The notes below the pieces were generated by a model. The model did no database searches. It worked only from the letters and a program-made list of their open reading frames with translations, and was not told the DNA's origin. Made by a program: the position numbers and the translations under genes. 22,804 nt of DNA from Ministeria vibrans ATCC 50519 (taxonomy: Eukaryota > Opisthokonta > Filasterea), in NCBI GenBank assembly GCA_943704425.1, contig CALSCP010002235.1, positions 29,844-52,647 on the forward strand. Direction: 5' to 3'. Positions 12,001 to 17,950 of this stretch are shown in pieces (positions within the stretch are counted from its first letter, which is position 1; each line of letters opens with the position of its first letter).

Positions 12001-12731
12001 GCGTGCCGGGCTACGGTGGCAGTACGTGCGCCGTCGATATCAACGAGTGTGCGTCGTCGCCCTGTGGCTTCCACGGTGTCTGCAGCGACCACATCAATAG
12101 CTTCTCGTGTGCCTGCTACGTGGGCCATTCGGGAGATTTGTGCGAGATTGACTTATCGCTGCAGACGGGTGGCAGCGTGGGCGCCACGACGGCTGCTTCA
12201 TCGGCGGGCGTCACTGCCGGCATTGTTGTCGGTGTGCTCATTGCTCTGCTTGTCGTCCTGGTGCTTGTAAGGCGTCGCCAAAAATCGCGCGACCAGGTTG
12301 GCGAAGTGTCGCTGCCGTCCACGCCGGCAGCGCGCGACGAGGGAGTTGACACTCTCTTTTCGGCCTGGACCGCTCCTAATGCCGCTGCCGCGCGTCGTCC
12401 GCGATCCGCTGACAGTGACTTGTCGTCGGGTGCAAGCAGCGATGTGTTGTCGGACACGCAGTCGTCTGTGTACGGCGCGGCGCTGGGCGCAGCAGTGTTG
12501 CCCTCGTCAAGAGGTAGCTCGAGAAGATCATCGGTGGCGTCCACCAAGATGGCCGTGTCTCCCAGCGTCACCGACACCATTGACAATGATGCCGAGAACC
12601 TGTGGAGCTCGCCCGAGCGCAAGGCCAAGTCCAACGGCTCGCGCGAGCCCGCCATGCTCTTTGGTGCCATCGACTATGACGACTACGAGCAGGACAGTGA
12701 TTTCGACGCGTCAGAGGAGACGCGTCTGTGA
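12..12731 (+). CDS. Giant multi-EGF type I membrane receptor, 3' part in one exon
   Basis: The frame is open from 12 to the TGA at 12729-12731 (4239 residues). The first ATG of the frame, at 528, lies inside an EGF module and is not the real start, so the N-terminus and signal peptide lie outside the window. By hand I count about 86 EGF modules, mostly calcium-binding type, with D-[IV]-[DN]-E-C before Cys1, C-x-S-x-P-C, and N-G-[AG]-T-C. Nested or intervening regions are an A domain (residues about 330-505), a related B domain (about 654-823), an RCC1-like propeller (about 1493-1793) and an unassigned spacer (about 2232-2340). A 20-residue hydrophobic helix followed by RRRQKSR and a 153-residue Ser/Asp-rich tail end the protein. 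It resembles Notch, fibrillin or Crumbs only in its EGF stack; no LNR, ankyrin or laminin G domain is visible. The likely role is surface adhesion or recognition, by inference. An intron-free 12.7 kb exon is odd beside its intron-rich neighbours. Confidence 0.95.
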   Translation, partial: CASSPCSNGGTCSEGFNSFSCTCLSGTTGVNCEEDIDECDSSPCTNGGSCVESGTFDSYSCLCHLAYTGTHCENEIIECDSSPCVVSQTESCVENLGSFTCRCLPGYTGTQCESEIDECASAPCTNGGTCTDDIDQYSCTCVAGFQGTHCQEDVDECASNPCQNGGTCSEGSMANFWECTCAAGWTGTTCSIDIDHCTSLPCQHAGTCLNNPWGDGYACVCAAGYTGLHCETNIDECTSNPCHNGAGCNDGVASYTCTCTTGWTGTHCETDIPTCMMSDCLNGGTCVEGIGAMPNSCNCAAGYTGEMCESLIDECASSPCAYGADCDEGVFRPNVPQPNTVFNPVELSTPGPARIVGWNFTVAHPMTLTHLGTYDHDSDGLAHDHIVTLWHSNSSLITSATIGMSTSMIHNGFRFESIPPLSLEVGATYVLTSLYPTVASTNDLYVRYGNPFPATTRFTFHSRLLCVSYGGPISNTFPACDDSDEALGRFGPMFIEGTPELPIDYYRCNCPAGLTGINCQINLDDCTSSPCTNSGTCVDGIVSYTCTCPVGYTGIHCEEDMDECISMPCQNGATCSPGTASFSCMCMPGYAGTLCDQDIDECASDPCQYGATCHDFVNGYTCTCQSGYTGTTCQNDINECTSLPCANGGTCTEGDSFAVEVDGTSDVVATGHPRMIGWTFTTVTDFTPRRLCVYDSGQDGLAGSHTVGLWTVTGDEIASVTVTTSSPLFGQFRCETIPNLPVLAAGEHCILGAYYSGAGLGDAYIHDDSPIPPVGSVFTFVESYVCLDLSASGYGFPLCSDFETTEGNFGPYIEYTIGAGNADQFVCDCPPGYSDAQCATNTDECSSDPCMNGATCHDGINSYTCSCTPGFVGTHCESDIIECASTPCQNGATCNEITPGSFTCLCSAGYTGAQCQVDINECASSPCLNGAPCSQGTAANYWECTCLPGYTGTQCETDIDDCAGSPCQNGGTCSDGVFTFTCACVPGYTGPTCATDINECSSTPCANGGSCSTPIVNAFECSCPPGYTGNVCQTDINECSSFPCLNGATCSTPQAAAFSCACAPGYTGNQCQTDINECASNPCHNAGTCSQPVPGQHSCTCVAGYTGTLCDIDINECSSSPCTNGGTCSQGTSVDFWECTCVAGFTGTQCEVDIDECASSPCTNGGTCDEGSMANFWQCTCVAGFTGTQCESDIDECASSPCTNGGTCNEGNMANFWQCTCVAGFTGTQCESDIDECASSPCTNGGTCDEGNMADFWQCTCSAGTTGQNCETDVVECASTPCQNGGSCHEDAGLGSFYCVCIPGFTGVDCAININDCLSHPCRNGGTCVDLVNSFHCQCTSPWEGVLCESEVDECNSNPCANGGTCTDLFDAFSCACVNGWEGVQCESQVNECSSSPCSNGATCTDYSVVPPNMDTGYWVGYSCTCASGFSGVHCETELDECESSPCVNGATCIDMVDAFFCSCVAGFTGAQCESIHDECSSSPCENGATCLNANAPFLSDMFSTEGYNTIAIQSTGVVNPMGAPVLWGWDHFGMRTLFPTTANYWRHVRSGNTFTCGITKANGTVECYGNPVVTGAVPSGVFTQLDADWTHVCGLKTDGKVECWGEAGRITPFESFSNFKQICTGETLSCGIREDGTSFCGRRPDLIGMSGLPDITPPVNSEYSSITCGKYHACGLRIDTQRVECWGEDYFGVVSGAPATTLFSNVDAGARVTCGVEVGSGNVKCWGETSYGVTGAWPDAPYEYVQAGERHGCAVHTNGSVTCIGKDGVGIPSTVVPAGLVVAGYGGETRLDFYDCVCPIGYTGVNCETNLDDCDSSPCTNGGQCVDGIWSYHCDCPSGFTGSHCESDIDECSSSPCSNGATCTDGVDGFFCTCASGFTDVICSMEIDECASSPCTNAGTCSDALDGFACACHSGFTGASCQTDINECGSFPCVNGATCQDMVDGFNCDCVPGYTGIRCETNINECASQPCVNGATCDDQINQFVCMCVPGYTGVHCETDINECASSPCSNGGTCDDRLNHFVCICASGFTGSRCQTDINECASVPCQNGATCTDGVDGYSCLCVPGFTGIECAWQIQECASSPCVNGGFCIDKLDAFECTCPNGYSGAHCEIDIDECASSPCYAGQGYCHDLLDGYNCACHDGFVGVHCETDVDECASSPCDSIGTDGCENRVPYWHCRCKAGFYGVRCETNINECASNPCRNGGVCNDAVDGYHCTCPPNHTGFNCDSDLTAVSPILDHPTSCSFETDPSLGYDMCRTIWGWINRASYAITYSASTPENEFSPAPTYRGQPATFSPGRVFSALIVDEPCTTDIVRWTIGMETTTAGVKHISMECGVCGGCRNGGYCDQYTPTCICAPGYTGGACETDIDECASEPCQHASTCVDGVDGYQCICSAGFTGPNCESDIDECASSPCSLIGTATCNDNINYFTCTCKPGYEGALCELNTNECASDPCDPRGTIANGCVDLVARWQCQCKTGYTGYRCQTDINECASQPCQHGGYCGDEEGRFRCYCLLGYTGTRCETDINECDSSPCRNGATCHDVLAAFHCNCAPGFTGVQCEQEINECASNPCSLFGTCFDLINAYVCQCDAGHEGDHCEINLCYHTVCKNGGTCSNPLGRDVFCQCLPGFTGELCQTDIDECASSPCDAPGTHFCYDEVDRFRCICNPGYTGNRCEVEINECASNPCHNGATCLDAIDSYLCYCVPGYTGTHCETNIPECLSSPCQNGATCNDHVNSFSCSCSIGYAGDLCETLVDECASNPCINHRMCWDRLGYYDCECLPGWRGQQCEINVDECASNPCKYGATCIDLVNAYRCTCPPGLTGTNCDVEIDECQSSPCLGGFCTDVFNGFLCTCLSGYTGVLCDENANECASNPCLNGGQCVDHFNFFSCSCASGWQGHLCQINVNECDSSPCQHYGTCTDQIDGYTCACHPGFTGPNCDLDFDECISNPCHNGGSCRNGIVSFSCDCPSGWTGNLCLEIDECASSPCQNTGTCVDQLGGFYCNCPLGTAGPLCQINFPDCVSAPCLNGATCVDGLTTYSCACAPGFTGTHCEEDINECASNPCENGATCNNNIGEFVCDCAPGWEGVQCNVDTDECLSAPCLFGASCVDHLNGFSCECSAGYTGAVCQTDIDECASYPCVHGGTCHDHIDGYVCSCPNGFLGIHCETDIDECASAPCQNGAACIDLANSYSCTCLAGFEGTHCETNINECASAPCENGATCHDQINGYTCACVPGYTGAECQTDINECASFPCQNAATCIDQVNGYSCVCAPGWNGVHCEININECASVPCQNGATCNDRVNNYVCVCAAGYTGTHCDADINECASNPCVHGSCSNLLDHFVCTCEPGWMGSRCDSDTDECASDPCHADNTAMCDNSLNAFKCVCKPGFEGTLCQTEINECATYPCANGGICFDGVAEYRCVCQPGWTGTQCKIDVLECASQPCQNGATCVEGQNVFGCECVAGYTGATCAVDINECASQPCQNGATCVDHLDGYSCQCRPGWTGVTCGDDVPECQSSPCQNFATCFEGTNEFACACATGFTGTLCEINIDECAPQPCANGGTCLDVVNGYNCVCVAGFIGSWCKINIDECASQPCTNGGHCYDRVNGYDCECPLGYTGAQCESEIQECASMPCQNTGTCHDLVDGYSCECPLGVVGVHCQTDIDECASSPCANGQCNDHFGSFTCTCNAGWTGFTCAFDIMECQSSPCQNGATCVEGTDAYRCLCLDGFDGDYCQFNRDDCASQPCANGATCEDHFGYYTCTCALGFVGTECLVNVDECASQPCVHGACVDGVNGFTCSCDLGYYGLLCDSLIDYCLSNPCSSHGTCDSRTGGYVCVCATGFSGHDCSTLTSSCSPNPCANSGHCSDTGPGTFSCLCVKGFAGPTCQVNIDECASQPCLNGASCVDGVNGYTCTCAPGYEGTLCEQETNECASQPCQHQGTCSDHLNGYSCLCRSGFYGAHCENDIDECASKPCQNGATCQNRDNSFVCDCVPGYGGSTCAVDINECASSPCGFHGVCSDHINSFSCACYVGHSGDLCEIDLSLQTGGSVGATTAASSAGVTAGIVVGVLIALLVVLVLVRRRQKSRDQVGEVSLPSTPAARDEGVDTLFSAWTAPNAAAARRPRSADSDLSSGASSDVLSDTQSSVYGAALGAAVLPSSRGSSRRSSVASTKMAVSPSVTDTIDNDAENLWSSPERKAKSNGSREPAMLFGAIDYDDYEQDSDFDASEETRL
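999..1526 (+). other. Domain A nested in an EGF module
   Basis: Between Cys3 and Cys4 of the ninth visible EGF (Cys3 in GADC, Cys4 in YYRC) sit about 175 residues that are not EGF. They include GWNFT, YDHDSDGLAHDH and VTLWHSN, then a second half with FRFESIPPL, a strand-rich stretch, two cysteines, and FGPMFI near the end. The pattern G-W-x-F-T ... D-G-L-A-x-x-H-x-V-x-L-W ... F-G-P resembles, from memory, beta-sandwich domains of bacterial secreted proteins, often ones carrying PEP-CTERM sorting tails. It is clearly related to domain B downstream. Function is unknown; carbohydrate or protein binding is a guess. Confidence 0.7.
1971..2480 (+). other. Domain B, diverged copy of domain A nested in an EGF
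   Basis: About 170 residues separate Cys3 (GGTC) and Cys4 (FVCDC) of the thirteenth visible EGF. Shared with domain A in the same order are GWTFT, YDSGQDGLAGSH, VGLWT, FRCETIPNL, a glycine-rich middle, FTF...CLDLS, FPLCSD and GNFGP. The copies have clearly diverged in sequence. B has five cysteines against two in A, so its disulfide pattern must differ. Both are inserted at the same position of their host EGF. Confidence 0.7.
3361..3780 (+). repeat. Recent tandem EGF duplication, 120-base unit
   Basis: Four consecutive EGF modules are built on a 120-base (40-residue) register. The units at 3481-3600 and 3601-3720 differ at only four positions by direct comparison. The next unit keeps the register to about 3780 and then diverges. 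Each carries the unusual M-A-[ND]-F-W-[QE]-C loop between Cys3 and Cys4, also present in the unit at 481-600. This marks recent unit duplication or gene conversion in an otherwise diverged array. Confidence 0.85.
4487..5388 (+). other. RCC1-like beta-propeller nested in an EGF module
   Basis: About 300 residues lie between Cys3 (NGATC) and Cys4 (YDCVC) of the thirtieth visible EGF. Six repeats follow the pattern [VI]-x-[AS]-G-x-x-x-x-C-[GA]-[ILV]-x-x-x-G-x-V-x-C-[WY]-G, preceded by a partial unit (WGWDHFG), consistent with a seven-blade propeller of the RCC1/BLIP-II type. Nearly every blade has two cysteines about ten residues apart, which suggests one disulfide per blade in an extracellular setting. 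Intracellular RCC1 exchange-factor activity is not expected here; ligand binding is more likely, by inference. Confidence 0.85.
6704..7029 (+). other. Unassigned spacer between EGF modules
   Basis: About 110 residues between two EGF modules match no family I recognise. The stretch contains four or five cysteines, an aromatic patch (TIWGWINRASYAITY), a Pro-rich middle and a strand-like end (IVRWTIGMETT). It is followed by CGVCGGC, which leads into an EGF of the shorter tenascin style without the calcium-binding start. The copy is single in this window, unlike domains A and B. Confidence 0.55.
12210..12269 (+). other. Transmembrane helix of the EGF receptor
   Basis: Twenty residues, V-T-A-G-I-V-V-G-V-L then I-A-L-L-V-V-L-V-L-V, are uninterrupted hydrophobic sequence. 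They are preceded by a Gly/Ser/Thr/Ala-rich stalk after the last EGF and followed directly by RRRQKSR. The positive residues on the C-terminal side place the EGF stack outside and the tail inside the cell. Confidence 0.95.
12270..12731 (+). other. Cytoplasmic tail with C-terminal ETRL
   Basis: The tail has 153 residues and is rich in Ser, Asp and Ala. It contains a basic RRSS site typical of basophilic kinases, an acidic DYDDYEQDSDFD cluster with two tyrosines, and ends in E-T-R-L. Thr at -2 and Leu at 0 fit a class I PDZ ligand. No catalytic domain, ankyrin repeat or ITAM-like pair is visible, so any signalling would depend on bound adaptors. Confidence 0.7.
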
Positions 12732-13043
12732 GCCCATAACGCCTTTTTATGTTTGTTATTCCTTTTGAGAGGAGACACGAGTGTGTGTGAGTGAGAGGGG
12801 GAGATGGAGAGAGAGAGCGATCACGACTATTTTGAATGAAAATCAGAAACACCAATCATTTTGAAACTTTTGCGAAATGACTCGTGAGTCGTGAGTAAAT
12901 TGAGTTATTAATATTCCCGTCAGTGAAGCAAAAGTTTACTTCGCTTCATTGATCGTTTATTATGAAAATTCAATTAATTAGGAAAATGTATTCATTCATC
13001 ACTGTAGTATCACTACTATAATTTGTTTGTTTTGTCATCAAGG
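12732..13043. other. Gap between the EGF receptor and the SDR gene
   Basis: No coding exon is visible. The first part is G/A-rich (GTGTGTGAGTGAGAG, then GAGAGAGAG), the rest AT-rich. A weak inverted pair, TGAAGC at about 12924 and GCTTCA at about 12943, could form a short stem. There is no clear AATAAA. A T-rich tract ending in AG sits one base before the next ATG. Confidence 0.6.
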
Positions 13044-14091
13044 ATGGAGGTGAAACGATTCGATGGGCAAGTGGCTGTGGTGACGGGGGGCGCACAGGGG
13101 CTGGGCAATGCGATTGCAGAACGGCTGTGGCGCGAAGGGGCTGTGGTTTCGCTGTGGGACATCGACGAGGCGCTGCTGGCCAAGGCATCCTTTGGCGCCA
13201 AATGTTCAACTACAAAGGTGGCGCGTACTGTTGGGAGAACGCGCGACCTGATAGGTTTTTTTTTGGGGGGGCGGGCTTTGTTTTTATTATAGGTTGATGT
13301 GTCGGACGAGACGAGTGTTGAAGCGGCCTTTGCCAAGTGCGTGGAGGTGCATGGACGCGTCGACGTTGTGGTGAACGCTGCCGGCATTGTGGGGCCGAAT
13401 GGAATCAAGACGGCGGAGCTGGACGCAGGCGCGTTCGACAAGGTAGTGTGGGGGGGACGAGGATGTGTCTCAGGCGGATGAGAGCTGCTCTGCTCTGTAG
13501 GTGTTCGCGGTGAACGGAAAGGGCTCCTTTCTCATGACCAAACATGCGCTGAAGCACATGGTGCCGCAGGACTACGGACGCATTCTCATGATTGCATCGA
13601 TTGCGGGCAAAGAGGGAAACGCCGGTAGGGTGTAGTGGGTGCAAACACACGAACACACTGACTCTTGTCGACAATGTACCAGGCATGTGTGCGTATAGTA
13701 CGAGCAAGGCCGCTGTGATTGGCATGGTGAAGGCAACCGGCAAAGAATACGCTGAGACAGGTGTGTCCCAGAAAGTGACACGGGATAATTATGTGTGAAC
13801 TCTGTAAATTTGCGCAGGAATCACTGTCAATGCGATTGCGCCTGCCGTGGTCAAGACTGCCATGGTTGCCGCGATGGACCCCGTGCAAGTCAAGTACATG
13901 ACGGACAAGGTGAAGAGAAACAACGAAGAATCGAAGAGATGCGAATTGATAGCTTTTTGTCGCAGATCCCAAAGAAGCGCTGTGCAGAACTGACCGAGGT
14001 TGCGTCGCTGGCAACCTGGATTGTGTCCAAAGAGGCGTCATTCAACACCGGGTTTACTTTTGACTTGACTGGCGGAAGAGCAGTGTATTGA
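13044..14091 (+). CDS. Classical short-chain dehydrogenase/reductase (SDR)
   Basis: Exons 13044-13217, 13293-13442, 13501-13624, 13683-13760, 13818-13909 and 13966-14091 join in frame to 247 residues, the usual length of a classical SDR. The cofactor motif TGGAQGLG is at residues 14-21, Asp39 ends the second strand (favouring NAD+ over NADP+), and NAAG is at 86-89. The catalytic set is Asn113, Ser141, Tyr154 and Lys158 (YSTSK). All introns are 56-75 bases and begin GT and end AG. The C-terminus FDLTGGRAVY recalls bacterial FabG-like or deoxysugar-acid dehydrogenases, so a bacterial origin is possible; the substrate cannot be read from sequence. The ATG at 13044 is preferred because the fold begins six residues later. 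Confidence 0.9.
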
Positions 14092-14105
14092 TTGATTATA
14101 CAGAA

Positions 14106-14123
14106 TGCGTCGTATACGACGCA
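14106..14123. repeat. Perfect 18-base palindrome
   Basis: TGCGTCGTATACGACGCA reads the same on both strands. It begins 15 bases after the SDR stop codon and lies about 125 bases before the AAGAB start. It could be a dimeric protein-binding site, a 3'-end hairpin of the SDR transcript, or chance. Confidence 0.8.
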
Positions 14124-14186
14124 GTGCCCATGCTGATCAACAGTATCCAGCCACGTACAATTTACATTTACAGTTCAAAGTTCAAA

Positions 14187-14194
14187 GTGATCAA
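14187..14194 (+). promoter_or_regulatory. GTGATCAA motif upstream of AAGAB
   Basis: This octamer sits 55 bases before the AAGAB ATG, just after the short direct repeat GTTCAAAGTTCAAAG. The same octamer occurs close upstream of the SH3 gene and of the four-helix membrane gene. Function as a promoter or 5' UTR element is inferred from position only. Confidence 0.35.
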
Positions 14195-14249
14195 ACGTCA
14201 TAATTTGTTATTTTTGCGTTCTTCTTCAATTATTTAGTCCGACTACACG

Positions 14250-15873
14250 ATGGCTTTAAGAGGTCGGGGTCAAATTGACGCTGTCATGGTGACTGGAGCT
14301 CCTGGCGTCGACATTCATGCGCTGGTCGAAGGTATTGTGAGTTTTGTGCGCTCGTCGCTGACTCACGCTCGCGGGTCTGCTGGCCAGGCATCAAGGGCGA
14401 GCCGGTCCCTGAACGATCAGACGACGGGTCTGTCGACACGTATGGCTGGACAATTGACAATCGCTACTACGTCGCACCTCTCGACATTCACTGCACCGAC
14501 CGATTTCTGAGCGACGACGACGAGCGCGAACTGTGGGGCCGGGTGGACGCGCTGGTCGTCGCCTTCAATGCACACGAGGTAGGGGTGTGGAGGCGAGGTG
14601 TGTGCGTGTGTGGAGTGTGCTGACGGGGATGGTAGGAGGCGACGTTTGAGCATGTGCAGCTGTGGCACAAGTGGATTGGCGAGCGGCGAGAGCCGGCCGT
14701 GCTGATTTGCGCTGTAATGCGACAGCCGAATGCCCCCTTTGACACAACGGCGACGCTTCAGTGGTGTGTGGAGGCTGGGTTTGAGATGGTGGAGGTAGGG
14801 CTACTGCTGTCTGTGCTTGATTATGGACAGCGGACGTTTTGTATAGGTGATTGTTGGGCGACACGGTCGAGCGGGACAGGTTGGGCTGCTGGGACGCAGC
14901 TTAGAAGGCAGTGCGGCACCAGTGCGGCATGAGATACAAGCGAATGGCGAAGAGGCGGAGGTGGAGGAGGGTCGAGGGAGAAGGGGCGACGCAGAGGAGG
15001 ACATGGAGGATGGGATCCAGCGCATGGTCGCCGCACTGCATGCGAATATGTGGCGTGGGATGGAGCGCAAAGGGGGCGCAAGTGCGGGTGCGAGAGCAGC
15101 AGCAATAGTTGCAGCAGTAGCGCCGGAGAAAGACAGCGACAGCGACGGCGACAGTGACAGTGACAGTGAGCGGGAGGAGAGCACCATTGCGTACGCCGCA
15201 ATGGCCGACGACAGTGGCGATGAGCACGATGGGAATGCTACTAGCGACGCCAGTAGTCATGGCGATGAGCACGACGGACCCAGTGCAGTTGCGTCTGCCC
15301 ACGCCGCATCACACTCTGAGCCCGAGCCTGCGAGGCCCTCCCTCACCGGCGAACCACAACAGCCAGGTCCGCCCTGCCCCTTTGCTCTTTCTTCCTTCTC
15401 TCACACGCCTTTACTTTTTGTTTTTCTCTCTCTTTCTCTGTCCTTGCCCCTGTGCATCTGTTGGTGTCTAGGCGGTGCCTTCTTTGCCGCTGAGCAGATT
15501 CGAGTGCTCGAGAGTCTTTTTGGCGAAGACCCCGCTGCGACTGAAGAGCAGTCAATGGACACCTTTGAACGCGCCTTTTCCACCATGGCTCTGCTCAAGC
15601 GTACGCCTCTCCGCACATTGTTGATTTATTAAATTTTGCTTTTTTTTTTGCTTTGTTGTGTGTCGTGTTCTCACTTGTTTCTTAACCCTTTCAGAGCGCG
15701 CGGATGAACTTGCGCCCGAAGAACGACGGAAAATGGCCGAGTCTGTGGCGCTTTCCTTCTACCGCGCCATGGGCGGGGGGGACGAGGACGACGAGGATGA
15801 CCTTGACCTTGCCGAGATGGGGCTGGACGAGGACGACGAGCACGCCGACTCGCTTTTGAGTGCCGACCAATAA
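14250..15873 (+). CDS. AAGAB: AAGAB (p34), alpha/gamma-adaptin-binding protein
   Basis: Exons 14250-14331, 14388-14578, 14636-14794, 14847-15366, 15472-15600 and 15695-15873 give 419 residues. Diagnostic matches to the animal protein, from memory, are WTIDNRYY (about 48-55), QWCVEAGFEMVE in the Rab-like N-terminal half, DGIQRMVAALHANMW in the middle, and a C-terminal FERAF plus SVALSFYRAMGGGDEDDED. The family acts in the cytosol as an assembly chaperone for the AP-1 and AP-2 clathrin adaptors by binding their large subunits. The human protein is about 315 residues; the extra length here is an acidic Asp/Ser and His/Ala-rich region in exon 4 (including DSDSDGDSDSDSE). The least certain boundary is the acceptor at 14845-14846. 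The TAA overlaps an AATAAA signal. Confidence 0.9.
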
Positions 15874-15874
15874 A
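15869..15874 (+). terminator. AATAAA polyadenylation signal overlapping the AAGAB stop
   Basis: The last codons read CAA-TAA-A, so the stop codon lies within AATAAA. The next gene starts only 98 bases after the stop, so the 3' UTR must be very short. T-rich sequence follows at 15890-15910. Confidence 0.6.
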
Positions 15875-15971
15875 ATGCGCGCTCGATTTCTTGTGTTTTT
15901 GATTTTAATCTCGTGATCTCCCAAGAAACCAACGCTCAGTTTTTCTTCTCTCTGCACCTACCCACTACGTC

Positions 15972-17511
15972 ATGATCACCAGACTGGCGCTGGCGAGAGC
16001 GTGTGGGTTGACGCGTTGGCAATCGGCTGCAAACGTGATGCAACATCCGGCATCGAATATGCGCGCATTTCGTCGAGCCTTTATCTCGCTTGCCCGCGAG
16101 CCGGTGGCCGTCACCTCTGCCGTAGACAGTCGTGAAATCCAAGTGGCAGCTGCCCGCGCCGCCGCTGCGTCCGCCGTGGCGCGAATGCAGCAGACAGAGA
16201 GTGCGGCGCCTTCCGTCGACATGCCGCTGTCGTCAACGAGCGAGCCACGCGCCTCGCCGTCGACTGCCCTGGAGAACAGCACATTCATGGGCATGTCTCC
16301 CGACTTCCCGTGTCTTCAGCGCGAGCAGCTGCGCAACAACGTCGTCGCCGAGCCAACGGTAACCCCTCACTCACACACACACACACACACACAAACACAC
16401 ACTCAAGGTGTCTGTGTCGCATCCTCTCACCCGCCATGCTTGTTTGTGTGCAGTATGACAATGTTGTGAGTGGCTATGAGATATTCCAGTCCAACGAACC
16501 GTTTCAGTGTGAATGGGGAGGGGTACTCCCCGAAGTGTCCGTGGCGTATGAGACGTGGGGCGAACTGAATGCGTAAGATGCATTAATTGGTCTAGTCAAT
16601 ATTAATTTTTTTTTGTCATTCTTCAGAGACAAATCCAATGCTATTCTGATCCACACGGGACTGTCGGCGAGCTCTCATGCGAAGAGCCACGCAAAGAACC
16701 CGCGGGCGGGCTGGTGGGAGAAGTTTATCGGACCGGGGCTGGCAGTGGACACGGACAAGTTCTTTGTGGTGTGCACCAATGTGCTCGGGGGCTGCTATGG
16801 CACGACAGGTCCCGCCTCGGTGAACCCAACGACGGGCGACGCGTATGCCATGACCTTTCCGTTGATCACCGTGCGCGACATGATTGACGTGCAGCTGCGA
16901 CTGCTTGACTCGCTGGGCATCGCGACCCTCCATGCATCCGTCGGCGCCTCATTGGGCGGCATGCAGTCCCTCCAGCTTGCCGCACGCGCGCCCCATCGGA
17001 CCCGTCGCCTTGTCAGCATCTCTGCCGCCGCACGCTCACACCCTCTCAGCATTGCTGTGCGCCATCTGCAGCGCAAGTCGCTTATGACCGACCCCAAGTG
17101 GAACCACGGCAACTATTACGGTCAGGCACATCCCCACGCAGGTACACGTACATAGAGAAAGGAGGGAGAAAGAAACAGTGATAGAGAGAGAGAGAGAAGC
17201 TATAGAGAAATCAAAGGATGCAGAACAGACTAATAGATCATCTCTAACATGCCTCTTTCTACACCAGGTATGAAGCTTGCGCGGCAACTGGCAACCATCT
17301 ATTACAGATCGGGTCCAGAGTGGGAGATGCGCTTTGCAAACGACCGCATCAACCCCTCCGCCGCCCCCTCCTTCTGCCCCGACTTTCTTATCGAGTCTTA
17401 CATTGACCATCAGGGCGAGCAGTTTTGTCTCCAATACGACCCCAACAGTCTGCTCTACATCAGCAAGGCAATGGACATATTTGATCTCGGAAAGTCGTCC
17501 GCCGACCCTCA
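15972..17511 (+). CDS. MetX-family O-acetyltransferase, mitochondrial type, 3'-truncated
   Basis: Exons 15972-16358, 16454-16572, 16627-17141 and 17268-17511 give 421 residues and then stop without a C-terminus. The first 110 residues are rich in Arg/Ala/Ser with few acids at the start ([16 protein letters not shown]), as in mitochondrial leaders. The alpha/beta-hydrolase core follows: [46 protein letters not shown], and the nucleophile elbow GASLGGMQ with Ser277. The late block [16 protein letters not shown] with [16 protein letters not shown] resembles the fungal mitochondrial serine O-acetyltransferases (Cys2/CysA type), so acetyl-CoA-dependent acylation of serine or homoserine is likely. 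The Asp and His of the triad lie in the missing last 110-120 residues. A good donor (CA/GTACGT) at 17512 shows more exons were expected. Confidence 0.85.
16372..16403 (+). repeat. CA microsatellite in intron 1 of the acetyltransferase gene
   Basis: A run of CA dinucleotides with one interruption fills the middle of the 95-base first intron (16359-16453). It is a simple repeat with no coding role. Confidence 0.9.

Positions 17512-17950
<439 letters not shown>

Noticed and set aside
84-12128. Many long open frames on the minus strand and in the other + frames across the EGF array
   Set aside because: They are by-products of the GC-rich repeated Cys/Asn/Gly codons. They show no EGF or other domain logic, and the + frame explains every base with a continuous cysteine pattern.
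12-12140. Regular repeats as a CRISPR or satellite array
   Set aside because: The periodicity of about 114-120 bases is codon-based, keeps frame and follows the EGF cysteine spacing.
12-12731. Assignment as Notch, Delta or fibrillin
   Set aside because: No LNR, DSL, TB/8-Cys, ankyrin or laminin G domain is present, and the tail lacks a Notch-like layout. EGF similarity alone is not specific.
13023-13043. An upstream TTG start for the SDR
   Set aside because: Eukaryotic nuclear genes rarely use TTG. The ATG at 13044 gives the normal family length.
16132-16362. Alternative + frame open in exon 1 of the acetyltransferase gene
   Set aside because: Only the frame from 15972 joins through the splice sites into the conserved hydrolase core.
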